The notes under the pieces: model-generated
The model's database searches: none
What the model saw: only the letters and a program-made list of their open reading frames with translations
Told to the model about the DNA's origin: nothing
Source of the DNA: Rhodococcus sp. (in: high G+C Gram-positive bacteria)
Lineage (GTDB): Bacteria > Actinomycetota > Actinomycetes > Mycobacteriales > Mycobacteriaceae
Direction: 5' to 3'
Length of the DNA: 64,000 bases
Assembly: GCF_023264675.1 (NCBI RefSeq)
Contig: NZ_JAHFVG010000021.1
Location: 30,718-94,717 of the forward strand
Program-made: the position numbers and the translations under genes
Shown here: positions 8,515 to 16,380 of the stretch, in pieces
How positions within the stretch are numbered: position 1 is the stretch's first letter
Layout: every line of letters begins with the position of its first letter

Positions 8515-8516
8515 CC

Positions 8517-9095
8517 ATGCCACCCGAGTTTCCGGATTTTCGCCTCGGCAGCGTGCTGGCCACCAGTTTCACTGCGACGCTGACCGAGCGGCAGGGAGAT
8601 GCCGTGGAACGCATTCCTGTGCCACGCAGGCTCCTGGACTGGCTCGCCGTGAACGGTCTCACCGCGGAGTCCTGCACCGACGCTCAACTCGCGCACGCTC
8701 GTGAACTGCGGGAGTCGATTCATGCCGCAGCGACGGCCGCTGCGGTCGACGCGGCTCTACCGCACGGCGCCGTGCGTGTCATCAACGAGCGCAGTTCTGG
8801 GGGTTCGGCCTCGGCCTTCCTGACTCCCGAGCGGACGAGGCGATGGGAACTCGGCGCGGCCGCCTCGGTGGAAGACGCGCTGGGCGTCGTTGCGGCCGAT
8901 GCGATCGCCATCATCTCGGGGGAGCGGGACGGAAAGTTGGCGCTGTGCGCATCGCCGACCTGCCGGGCCGCGTTCTTCGACACCAGTCAGAGTCGCAGCC
9001 GAAAGTGGTGCGACATGAACACCTGCGGGAACCGCCAGAAAAAGGCACGGTTCAACGCCGGTCAGCGTGCCAAACCCGGTCCGACGCCCCGGTAG
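8517..9095 (+). CDS. ABATE / CGNR zinc-finger regulator
   Basis: A 192-residue protein with an N-terminal ABATE-type domain ('LATSFTATLTERQGDAVERIPVPRRLLDWLAVNGL') and a C-terminal CGNR zinc finger: 'LCASPTCRAAFFDTSQSRSRKWCDM', then 'CGNRQKK' (four cysteines, about residues 146-180). Such proteins are presumed stress-linked transcription regulators. It faces the epoxide hydrolase gene, and two palindromes lie in the 100-base gap. The ATG is tight against the second palindrome. The regulated target is inferred from position. Confidence 0.9.
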   Translation: MPPEFPDFRLGSVLATSFTATLTERQGDAVERIPVPRRLLDWLAVNGLTAESCTDAQLAHARELRESIHAAATAAAVDAALPHGAVRVINERSSGGSASAFLTPERTRRWELGAAASVEDALGVVAADAIAIISGERDGKLALCASPTCRAAFFDTSQSRSRKWCDMNTCGNRQKKARFNAGQRAKPGPTPR

Positions 9096-9098
9096 GCG

Positions 9099-9282
9099 CG
9101 CGAACGCACGTGCTTTTGCGTGGGCGGTGGGGGTTCGCGGGGTGGCTGGCGCGAACGCACGTGCTTTTGCGTGAGGGTGGGGGTTCGCGGGGTGGCTGGC
9201 GCGAACGCACGTGCTTTTGCGTGAGGGTGGGGGTTCGCGGGGTGGCTGGCGCGAACGCACGTGCTTGTGCGTGGGCGGTGGG
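9099..9282. repeat. tandem repeat of about 50 bp, 3.7 copies
   Basis: Units begin with cgcgaacgcacgtgcttttg at 9099, 9150, 9200 and 9250; the last is partial and ends near 9282. Unit lengths are 51, 50 and 50. Units 2 and 3 look identical; units 1 and 4 share a variant gtgggcggtggg instead of gtgagggtggg. Each contains the palindrome GCACGTGC and ACGCA/TGCGT arms that can fold into a small hairpin. The array fills the gap between two convergent genes and may end transcription from both sides. There are no unique spacers. Confidence 0.9.
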
Positions 9283-9298
9283 ATCCAGCCAGGAAGTA

Positions 9299-10465
9299 CT
9301 ACTTTCCCCGCAGTTGTTTCTCCAGCGGCGTCGGGAAGGTCGGGGTGATGCTTTTCCCGTCGAGCAGTTCGGTGATCCGCCCGGCCTCGGCTTCGACTTT
9401 CGCGGACACCGGGCGCCCGACTTTCTCGAGCAACTCGGTGACGACGGTTCCTTCGGGCGTCACAGCCCATCCGCCGACGATGCGGCCGTCGGACCAGATG
9501 GTCGGGCCGATGTTGCCGAAGGTGTCGAACAGTGGCGCTTTGTGGTCGCCGAGATACCAGTCGCGCTGCTTCCAGCCCATCGGCGTCGGATCGAGAGCCG
9601 GGAGGAGCATCACCCCCGAGTCGCCCTCCTGAAGTACCGTGTCCGCCAACATGATCCCGTCACCCATCTCCAACGAGGCGGCGACGGTGTCGAGTCCGGC
9701 GAGTGCCCCGCGCGTCTGAGTTTTGTTCCATCCCGTCCACCATTGGAGATCCTCGAAGGTTGCGGGGCCGAACACCTCCAGCCATCGTCGGGCAAGCTCT
9801 TGCCTACTCTCCTTCTCGTCGACCTCGGGAATCCCGCCGGGCCACCAGTTCTCGATCGGCGCCCACGCGTGGTGACGAGATGTCCACGCACCGCGAGGTT
9901 CGACACGCACCATCCGTCCTTCGGCTGCCATCATCGTCAAGACCTGCGACGTGACGTAGCGCTTGACGTCGTAGGACTTGTCGGTCGTCGGAAGCAGTGC
10001 GGTCTTCAGCAGCGGCACGGCCGCCGACAGCTCCGCGCCCGTCGCCGTCCCTGCTTGAAGGAGCGCGGACTCGGTTGCTGTCTCGACCGATGCGAGCCAT
10101 TCCTCGACGTCGTCGATTTCGGGTTCGGTCGGTAGCGTCGTGACTTCCTTCATCAGCCGCGCCCGCATCGTCCGAGCGACACCGACGCTCGCCGCGGAAT
10201 GAATCGTCGGTACGTCCTCGTGAGCGACGACGAACAATGTCCGTCGCATCGCCATGAGCCGCACCAGACTTCGGCGGTCGTACATCGCCTCCCGAACGTC
10301 CTCGATCGACAGAGATCGACCGCGGGCCAGTACCGAGAGATACACCGTCGCAGGATCTGTCGCATGCAGTACCAGCAGCGATGTCACGACTTCCTCGACA
10401 GAGCCCCGGTCGGCGAAGTGGCGCGCACTCAGGTGGGCGCGGCGCTGAGCATCGGTGATCTTCAC
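9299..10465 (-). CDS. winged-helix DNA-binding domain protein (HTH_42/YcaQ-like)
   Basis: A 388-residue protein of the winged-helix DNA-binding/AlkX-like family (PF06224). Its start 'VKITDAQRRAHLSARHF' and the motifs 'DPATVYLSVLARG', 'LVRLMAMRRTLFVV' and 'LLPALDPTPMGWKQRDWYLG' are typical. E. coli YcaQ of this family is a DNA glycosylase acting on crosslinks; whether this member has activity cannot be said. The GTG at 10465 gives the family N-terminus; 90 extra codons upstream are antisense to the DUF3592 gene and are not supported. It is convergent with the CGNR gene across the tandem repeat. Confidence 0.85.
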   Translation of the reverse strand: MKITDAQRRAHLSARHFADRGSVEEVVTSLLVLHATDPATVYLSVLARGRSLSIEDVREAMYDRRSLVRLMAMRRTLFVVAHEDVPTIHSAASVGVARTMRARLMKEVTTLPTEPEIDDVEEWLASVETATESALLQAGTATGAELSAAVPLLKTALLPTTDKSYDVKRYVTSQVLTMMAAEGRMVRVEPRGAWTSRHHAWAPIENWWPGGIPEVDEKESRQELARRWLEVFGPATFEDLQWWTGWNKTQTRGALAGLDTVAASLEMGDGIMLADTVLQEGDSGVMLLPALDPTPMGWKQRDWYLGDHKAPLFDTFGNIGPTIWSDGRIVGGWAVTPEGTVVTELLEKVGRPVSAKVEAEAGRITELLDGKSITPTFPTPLEKQLRGK

Positions 10466-10529
10466 GCTGCCATTGTGCCCGGCGCGCGCGGTAATGTTCG
10501 ATGTCCGAGCCGACGAGGGGGAACAAGAG

Positions 10530-10961
10530 ATGACGTGGTGGAACATCACCCTCATGGTGGTGTGTCTGGTCGTGTGTGGCCTGTTCGCTCTGTTCGGTGT
10601 TCTGGCGATTGCATCGGCGAAATCCTCGATCAAGGCGTACCGCGAAGACGAGCGGAACTGGAAGGCGTTCGGTTCTCGCGGGGTTGCCGCGGATGCTCGG
10701 ATCGTGAGGCTCGGCCGACACCCGCAGAGGCTGACCAAGGCCGGGAACTATCGCAGCAATCAAGTCGCGGCCACCGATATCCGTATCGCCTACACGGCGG
10801 CGGACGGCATCTCGCACGAGGTCGACGTGCGCACCTTCGTCGATACGAGCCTGCTCGCGAACTTCACGCCCGGCACCGCGATCTCGATCGTCGTGTCCCC
10901 GGAGGATTCGATGCGCGTCGCCGTGGACCGAAATCGGACGCTGCTCGAAATCGAACGCTGA
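10530..10961 (+). CDS. DUF3592-like membrane protein
   Basis: A 143-residue protein with one N-terminal membrane helix ('LMVVCLVVCGLFALFGVLAIA') and an external or cytosolic beta-rich domain like DUF3592 ('GVAADARIVRLGR', 'DIRIAYTAADGISHEVDVRTF', 'GTAISIVVSPED'). The ATG at 10530 has GGGGAAC about 8 bases before. The function is unknown. The next gene (AraC family) starts 26 bases downstream on the same strand. Confidence 0.7.
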   Translation: MTWWNITLMVVCLVVCGLFALFGVLAIASAKSSIKAYREDERNWKAFGSRGVAADARIVRLGRHPQRLTKAGNYRSNQVAATDIRIAYTAADGISHEVDVRTFVDTSLLANFTPGTAISIVVSPEDSMRVAVDRNRTLLEIER

Positions 10962-10987
10962 TCTCGCACCCGGATACCATCGAGCCT

Positions 10988-11431
10988 GTGAGCAGCGAAC
11001 CCGTCTCCGCAGAGCGGCGCAAAGACCTTGCGCGGCTGCGTCGCGTCCGAGACCGGATGGATCGCGACTACGCGCAGCCGCTCGATGTGGAGGCTCTTGC
11101 CCGAGGGATCAACGTCTCCGCCGGCTACCTCAGCCGTCAGTTCAAATTGGCGTACGGAGAATCGCCCTACTCCTATTTGATGACCAGGCGCATCGAACGC
11201 GCGATGGCCCTGCTTCGGCGCGGCGACGTGAGTGTCACCGACGCCTGCTTCGAAGTCGGCTGCAGCTCACTCGGCACTTTCAGCACCCGGTTCACCGAGC
11301 TGGTCGGAATGCCGCCCAGCGCGTACAAGCGTCAGGCATCCGAGGAGGCCGCAGGGATTCCTTCGTGCGTAGCGAAGCAGGTGACGCGCCCGATCCGGAA
11401 TCGAGAAGCGACGCCGCAGCCGTCTCGCTGA
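10988..11431 (+). CDS. AraC-family transcriptional regulator (DNA-binding domain only)
   Basis: A 147-residue protein that is almost all AraC-type double helix-turn-helix: 'YAQPLDVEALARGINVSAGYLSRQFKLAYGESPYSYLMTRRIERAM' and 'SVTDACFEVGCSSLGTFSTRFTELVGMPPSAYKRQ'. There is no separate N-terminal sensor domain, so it may sense through partners or act like MarA/SoxS-type stand-alone regulators. The GTG at 10988 is chosen from the position of the first HTH. The target is unknown. Confidence 0.88.
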   Translation: MSSEPVSAERRKDLARLRRVRDRMDRDYAQPLDVEALARGINVSAGYLSRQFKLAYGESPYSYLMTRRIERAMALLRRGDVSVTDACFEVGCSSLGTFSTRFTELVGMPPSAYKRQASEEAAGIPSCVAKQVTRPIRNREATPQPSR

Positions 11432-11461
11432 TCGCTCGATCCCCAGTTCTCCCTGGCGCTG

Positions 11462-12448
11462 TTACAGCTCGATCCCCGTCGCCTCGACCACTGCCGACCA
11501 GAGCCCGTCGCGAGCCTCGGCCGAGTCCTTGCGCCACGAGGGGTAGTGCGTCGGTCTGACGGCGCGGTCGTGCCATAACTTTCCGGTTGCGGTGAGGGCT
11601 TCATCGCCCGCCGCCAGCCAGACGATGGTGTCGGCGCCCTGGTCGGCCGTCCGCAGCACCGGCTTCATGACGCTGCCGAACAGGGGGATCGAATCGGTCA
11701 CGCCCGGTGTTGCAGCCCACCCCGGGTGCATGCTGTGGACGACGGGATCGTTGTCCTCGACCAGATGCCCGGCCAGTTGCTCGGTCACCACCACCTGCAT
11801 CCGCTTGGTCCGCGCGTAGGCCGTCAACCCCGAGTATCTGCCCGACGAGAATTCGACGTCGCTGGTCCGCAGCGGAACGGGGTACATCCCGCCGCTCGAA
11901 ACGAAGATCACCCGCGAGCCCGCATCGAACAGTTCCCGCACACCCACGGTGAGTGCGACCGGCCCGAGCACGTGCGTCGCAAAAGCAAGTTCGTGGCCCT
12001 GGGCGGACTCGCTGCGTTCGGGTGGCATGACGCCTGCGCAGTGCACCAGGGCATGAAGGCCGGTGAGTTCGGAGGTGAGGTCGGTGACGAGCCCGGCAAC
12101 CGAGTCGAGATCACTCATATCGCATTCTCGTACGACGATGGTTGCCTCGCTCGCGACCTGCCGGATCTTCTCGGCGGACGTGTCCAACCTTTCGGCGGAT
12201 CGCCCCACCAGGTGTACGCGTGCCCCGAGCTTGGCCAGTGACGTTGCGGCGGCAGCCCCGAGACCCGAGCTTCCGCCGGTCACCACGATGTCGATCGGCT
12301 CGGGGAACGGTATGGGATCCGCGCCCCAGAATCTGCTGCGCAGCGCCGCACCGATGCGCGAGTAGCCGGGGAGGACTGTTCGATCGAGAGCCGAATCGAG
12401 GACGCGCGTCGCAAAGGTCATGACTCCTTGGTACCCCAGAAGTGCCAT
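11462..12448 (-). CDS. short-chain dehydrogenase/reductase
   Basis: A 328-residue NAD(P)-dependent oxidoreductase of the SDR family. The Rossmann motif is 'DIVVTGGSSGLGAAAA' (TGxxxGxG, about residues 54-66). The NAG-like strand end is replaced by 'VHCAGVMPP', the catalytic serine lies in 'VIFVSSGGMYP', and YxxxK is in 'YARTKRMQ'. It resembles retinol dehydrogenase-like SDRs of mycobacteria. Two starts are possible, 12448 and 12421; AAGGAG sits too close to the second. It is divergent from the amylosucrase gene by about 10 bases, so their promoters must overlap. Confidence 0.88.
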   Translation of the reverse strand: MALLGYQGVMTFATRVLDSALDRTVLPGYSRIGAALRSRFWGADPIPFPEPIDIVVTGGSSGLGAAAATSLAKLGARVHLVGRSAERLDTSAEKIRQVASEATIVVRECDMSDLDSVAGLVTDLTSELTGLHALVHCAGVMPPERSESAQGHELAFATHVLGPVALTVGVRELFDAGSRVIFVSSGGMYPVPLRTSDVEFSSGRYSGLTAYARTKRMQVVVTEQLAGHLVEDNDPVVHSMHPGWAATPGVTDSIPLFGSVMKPVLRTADQGADTIVWLAAGDEALTATGKLWHDRAVRPTHYPSWRKDSAEARDGLWSAVVEATGIEL

Positions 12449-12457
12449 GATGCTTCA

Positions 12458-14344
12458 ATGGCTCTGCCCGACGCGCACCGCGAGACTCTGGCTGTTCTTC
12501 CTTCTCACCGCCGCGAGAACTTCGAGCTTCGACTCGAGCAGTGGTGGCCGGATCTACACGATGCGGTGACCGCGCTCTATCCCGATCCCGACGCGGTGGC
12601 GTCGACACTCGTGGAGATCGCCGCTCGTGGATACGCTGCACGCTCCGGCGATCTTCACCGCCTCGACGAACGCAGACTCCTGCAACCGGATTGGTTCCAG
12701 AGACCGGAGATGTTCGGCTACGCCTGTTATGTCGACCGGTACGGCACCACCCTGAAAGGTCTGGGAGAGCGGCTGGATCACCTGACGGACCTCGGGGTCA
12801 CCTACCTTCATCTGATGCCGCTGTTGCAGCCGCGGCCCGGTGACAACGACGGCGGCTACGCGGTGATGGACTACCGCGCGGTCCGCGAGGATTTGGGTAG
12901 TAACGAGGACCTGAGCGACCTCGCGACGAAATTGCGGGAACGCGGAATCAGCCCCGTCGTCGATCTTGTACTCAATCACGTTGCACGCGAACACGAGTGG
13001 GCGCAGAAGGCGCGATCAGGAGATCCGGCATACCGCGCCTACTTTCATATCTACCCCGACCGAGAGACTCCCGACGCCTACGAGCGCACGCTTCCCGATG
13101 TGTTTCCGGACTTCGCGCCGGGAAGCTTCAGCTTCGACGACGACCTCGGCGAGTGGGTGTGGACGACATTCAACGAGTGGCAATGGGATCTGAACTGGGC
13201 CAATCCTGCGGTATTGCTCGAGTTCGCGGAGATCGTGATGCACCTGGCGAATCTCGGCGTCGAGGTGCTTCGGCTCGACGCCATCGCATTCCTGTGGAAG
13301 AGGCTCGGCACGAACTGCCAGAATCAACCCGAGGTGCATGCCGTGACCCAGGCGCTGCGCAGCATGTGCCGACTCGCCGCGCCTGCAACGTTGTTCAAGG
13401 CCGAGGCCATCGTCGGCCCGCGTGACTTGATGCCGTACCTGGGGCTCGGCAGGCACACCGGCAGGGTGTCCGACATCGCGTACCACAACTCGCTGATGGT
13501 CCATATCTGGTCGATGTTGGCCTCGGGCAGTACGGATTTGGCGCGGACCTCGCTCGCGAACCTACCGCCGACCCCGCCGAGCGGCACGTGGGTTACCTAC
13601 GTGCGTTGTCACGACGACATCGGCTGGGCGATCGACGACGGCGACGCCGCGGGCCGGGGCATCACCGGCGCCGGGCACCGGCATTTTCTCGCCGATTGGT
13701 ACGCGGGAGAATTCGACGGTTCGTGGGCGGAAGGGCTTGTCTTTCAACACAACAAGGAGACCGGCGATCGACGAATCAGTGGTACCGCGGCGGCGCTGAG
13801 TGGATTGGGGCCGTCAAGGAAGGATCCGGACGGAGGGTTCGCCCGTATATTCCTCGCCCACGCGATCGTCGCGGCGTGGGGCGGAATACCCGTGGTCTGG
13901 AGCGGCGACGAACTCGGATCGCCTGGCGATCCAGACTGGGCGAGTGAACCCGGCCACGACGGTGACAACCGGTGGGTGCACCGACCGCGAGTGTCCGACG
14001 CCGATCGGGCACGCCGGTTCGAGGTGGGCAGCGACGCGCAGCGCATCTACGAGGGCATGGCCCGCATCGCCCGCGTTCGCCGCGGACTCCCGATGCTGCA
14101 TTCGGAGGCATCGACGGAAGTGCTCACCGACGTCGACGACGGTCTGCTCGTGCTGGTGCGCCGGCACCCGAGCGGCACTCTGGTCGGACTGTTCAATGCC
14201 ACTGCGGACCATCGGCCGTTTCCGCACGCACGATTGCTCGAACTCGGGCTGTCCGAACCTCGCGAGGTCCTCGCGGAGCACGACCTCGTACCGCACGACG
14301 GGTCGGTGTGGATCCCGCCGTACGCGGCATGGTGGATCGTCTGA
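12458..14344 (+). CDS. amylosucrase (GH13)
   Basis: A 628-residue GH13 enzyme that would make alpha-1,4-glucan from sucrose, releasing fructose. Catalytic residues are visible: nucleophile D274 in 'VLRLDAIAFLWKRLGTNC', acid/base E316 in 'LFKAEAIVGP', and transition-state D386 in 'RCHDDIGW'. These blocks match Neisseria polysaccharea amylosucrase closely, including the 'LWKxxGTxC' context, which separates it from trehalose synthase and alpha-amylases. The N-terminal helical domain ('LEQWWPDLHDAVTALYPDPDAV') and the C-terminal beta domain are complete. The ATG at 12458 is chosen; ten upstream codons in frame overlap the divergent SDR. Confidence 0.9.
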   Translation: MALPDAHRETLAVLPSHRRENFELRLEQWWPDLHDAVTALYPDPDAVASTLVEIAARGYAARSGDLHRLDERRLLQPDWFQRPEMFGYACYVDRYGTTLKGLGERLDHLTDLGVTYLHLMPLLQPRPGDNDGGYAVMDYRAVREDLGSNEDLSDLATKLRERGISPVVDLVLNHVAREHEWAQKARSGDPAYRAYFHIYPDRETPDAYERTLPDVFPDFAPGSFSFDDDLGEWVWTTFNEWQWDLNWANPAVLLEFAEIVMHLANLGVEVLRLDAIAFLWKRLGTNCQNQPEVHAVTQALRSMCRLAAPATLFKAEAIVGPRDLMPYLGLGRHTGRVSDIAYHNSLMVHIWSMLASGSTDLARTSLANLPPTPPSGTWVTYVRCHDDIGWAIDDGDAAGRGITGAGHRHFLADWYAGEFDGSWAEGLVFQHNKETGDRRISGTAAALSGLGPSRKDPDGGFARIFLAHAIVAAWGGIPVVWSGDELGSPGDPDWASEPGHDGDNRWVHRPRVSDADRARRFEVGSDAQRIYEGMARIARVRRGLPMLHSEASTEVLTDVDDGLLVLVRRHPSGTLVGLFNATADHRPFPHARLLELGLSEPREVLAEHDLVPHDGSVWIPPYAAWWIV

Positions 14345-14420
14345 CGGACGAGCACCGTCGTGATAATCCTGTTACCCTGCCTCCCGACAGTCGGTCGATT
14401 CTGACGATAGGGATTCCTTG

Positions 14421-15407
14421 ATGTTTTCTCGTGCCCGCAGTGCCCTCGGGTCACTCCGCAGGCTGCGCTCCAGCCTCATCTTCGGGCTGGTGACGGTGTT
14501 GATCGCAGCGTTCGCCGCAACTTTCATCGGCACCGGCGTCGCGCAGGCGGATTCCGCCCTCGTCTACGTCCACTCCGACGCAATGAACAAGGACATCCCG
14601 GTCAAGGTCCTGAAGGCAGCAGGCGAAGGCCCGGCCCCGACCATCTACCTCCTCGACGGTCTTCGTGCTCCCGACGACAACAACGGCTGGCTCATCGAGA
14701 CCGATGTCGAGCAGTTCTTCGCCGACAAGCACGTCAACGTGGTCATTCCGTTCGGCGGCGGCGGCACGTTCTACACCGACTGGGAAAAGCCGGATCCGAA
14801 GCTCGGCGTCGTCAAGTGGGAGACCTTCCTCACACAGGAGCTGCCGCCCGTCATCGCGAGCCAGTTCGGAAGCGACGGCGTCAACAACGCTGTTGCAGGC
14901 CTGTCGATGAGCGGAACCTCGGCGCTCAATCTGGCCGCGCACCACCCCGACTTCTACAAGGCCGTCGCATCGTTCAGCGGCTACCCCTCGGCCAGCAGCC
15001 CCGGCTACGCCCAGGGAATCCAGGTCTCGGTCGGCGAAATGGGCGGAAACGCGCGCAACATGTGGGGAGCATGGCCGTCCGCGACCTGGCTCGCCAACGA
15101 CCCGCTGCTCAACGTCGGCGCGCTCCGCAACACCAAGGTCTTCGTTTCCGCAGGCACCGGCTCACCGCTGACCGACCCGACCGTCAACCCGGTCAGCGGC
15201 AGCTTCGATCCCGTCAAGTTCGCTCAGATGGTTCCGCTGGAAACCGCCTCCGGCCTGAGCAGCCGCGCCTACGTCGCAGCGCTGCGCACCGCAGGCATCA
15301 ACCCGGAGGTCCGGATCACGGGCACCGGCACGCACTGGTGGAACTTCTGGGAAGAGCACCTCCACGACGCCTGGTTCACCACGTTCGCCCCCGCTCTCGG
15401 GCAGTAG
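14421..15407 (+). CDS. secreted mycolyltransferase / antigen 85-type esterase
   Basis: A 328-residue exported alpha/beta-hydrolase of the antigen 85/Fbp family, which moves mycolic acids onto trehalose and arabinogalactan in the cell envelope. The signal peptide ends near 'GTGVAQA|DS'. Family blocks are 'PTIYLLDGLRAPDDNNGWLI', 'VVIPFGGGGTFYTDW', the nucleophile elbow 'GLSMSGTSALNLAAHHPDFY' (serine in GLSMSG) and the C-terminal 'GTHWWNFWEEHL' with the catalytic histidine. The ATG at 14421 is preceded by an in-frame TTG; ATG gives a normal signal peptide. It supports a mycolate-containing envelope. Confidence 0.92.
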   Translation: MFSRARSALGSLRRLRSSLIFGLVTVLIAAFAATFIGTGVAQADSALVYVHSDAMNKDIPVKVLKAAGEGPAPTIYLLDGLRAPDDNNGWLIETDVEQFFADKHVNVVIPFGGGGTFYTDWEKPDPKLGVVKWETFLTQELPPVIASQFGSDGVNNAVAGLSMSGTSALNLAAHHPDFYKAVASFSGYPSASSPGYAQGIQVSVGEMGGNARNMWGAWPSATWLANDPLLNVGALRNTKVFVSAGTGSPLTDPTVNPVSGSFDPVKFAQMVPLETASGLSSRAYVAALRTAGINPEVRITGTGTHWWNFWEEHLHDAWFTTFAPALGQ

Positions 15408-15426
15408 CTTTTCACCTTCTTCTTCC

Positions 15427-15511
15427 GCATGAATGGACCATCGCAACGCTCCTGGCGCTGTGGTGGTCCATTCATGCTTTGCGGAATGGCCATTGCCATG
15501 GGCCATTCATG
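15427..15511. repeat. nested inverted repeats after the mycolyltransferase gene
   Basis: Perfect 14-bp arms GCATGAATGGACCA (15427-15440) and TGGTCCATTCATGC (15464-15477) enclose a 23-base loop. A third related arm GGCCATTCATGC lies at 15500-15511, and GAATGGCC / GGCCATTC form another small hairpin between. It lies just behind a stop codon, so it may serve as a terminator or mRNA-end structure. There is no T-run. Confidence 0.75.
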
Positions 15512-15528
15512 CCGAAAGACTGGACGGC

Positions 15529-15894
15529 ATGACCACACCCAAGATCGAGATGGATTACACGGTTCTCGACTGCCCCGACCCCGCCGCGCTCGCCGAGTTC
15601 TACGGCAAGGTCCTCGGCTGGGAGGTCCATCGATCCGAGGGTGACTGGGCCACCATTGTCGGACCGGGGCAACTCCGGCTGGCATTTCAGCAGGCAGAGG
15701 ACTTCGTTCCGCTGGACTGGCCCTCCGACGGCATCAAGATTCACCTGGATCTGGTGGTCGACGACATGGCCGCAGCCGAGCAGTACGTTCTCGATATCGG
15801 AGCCGTCAAGATCGAGGGCAACGAGGATCATCGCGGCTTCACGGTGTTTCGCGATCCGGTCGGCCACTTGTTCTGCCTCTGTCAGCGGGGCTGA
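15529..15894 (+). CDS. VOC-family (glyoxalase/bleomycin-resistance fold) protein
   Basis: A 121-residue single-domain vicinal oxygen chelate protein: 'YTVLDCPDPAALAEFYGKVLGWEV' at the start, 'KIHLDLVVDDMAAAEQYVLDIGA' in the middle and 'VFRDPVGHLFCLCQ' at the end. Metal ligand candidates (H and E positions) are only partly visible, so it may bind rather than transform a ligand. The ATG at 15529 gives the family N-terminus; upstream in-frame codons run through inverted repeats. The substrate is unknown. Confidence 0.85.
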   Translation: MTTPKIEMDYTVLDCPDPAALAEFYGKVLGWEVHRSEGDWATIVGPGQLRLAFQQAEDFVPLDWPSDGIKIHLDLVVDDMAAAEQYVLDIGAVKIEGNEDHRGFTVFRDPVGHLFCLCQRG

Positions 15895-15907
15895 CTAGGC
15901 TCTGCCC

Positions 15908-16378
15908 ATGCCACAGGACAACAGCTTCCTCGTCGAGCGCAAGACGACCATCTCTGCATCCCCCGAGAAGATCCATTCCCTCATCGCGGATTTCCACCAG
16001 TGGACGCTGTGGTCACCGTGGGAAGGCGCCGATCCCGCGATGAAACGCACCTACACCGGCCCCGACTCCGGGATCGGGGCGTCGTACGCCTGGTCCGGTA
16101 ACCGCAAGGCAGGCTCGGGCAACATGACCATCACCGACTCGAAGCCGGGCCAGATCGTCGTACTCGATCTGGTGTTCACCAAGCCGTTCAAGGCCGAGAA
16201 TCTCACCACGTTCACCATCGATCCGGGTCCGAACGGATCCGAGCTCACCTGGTCCATGACGGGGCAGAACAATCTCCTCTTCCGGCTGGTGGGGAAAGTC
16301 TTCTCGATGGACAAGGTCGTCGGCAAGGACTTCGAGAAGGGCTTGGCGCAGCTGAAGGTCGAGGCGGAGAAAGCCTGA
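15908..16378 (+). CDS. SRPBCC-family (polyketide cyclase/dehydrase-like) protein
   Basis: A 156-residue START-like fold protein. 'VERKTTISASPEKIHSLIADFHQWTLWSPWEGADPAMKRTYTG' and the final 'KDFEKGLAQLKVEAEKA' are typical of polyketide_cyc2/SRPBCC proteins that bind hydrophobic ligands. It begins 13 bases after the VOC gene on the same strand and is probably co-transcribed. The ligand is not known. Confidence 0.85.
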   Translation: MPQDNSFLVERKTTISASPEKIHSLIADFHQWTLWSPWEGADPAMKRTYTGPDSGIGASYAWSGNRKAGSGNMTITDSKPGQIVVLDLVFTKPFKAENLTTFTIDPGPNGSELTWSMTGQNNLLFRLVGKVFSMDKVVGKDFEKGLAQLKVEAEKA

Positions 16379-16380
16379 GC

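Noticed and set aside
9099..9282. CRISPR array
   Set aside because: Repeat units are directly adjacent with no unique spacers, and no cas genes are near.
10466..10738. N-terminal extension of the winged-helix protein
   Set aside because: The extra 91 codons are antisense to the DUF3592 gene and the family start is at 10465.
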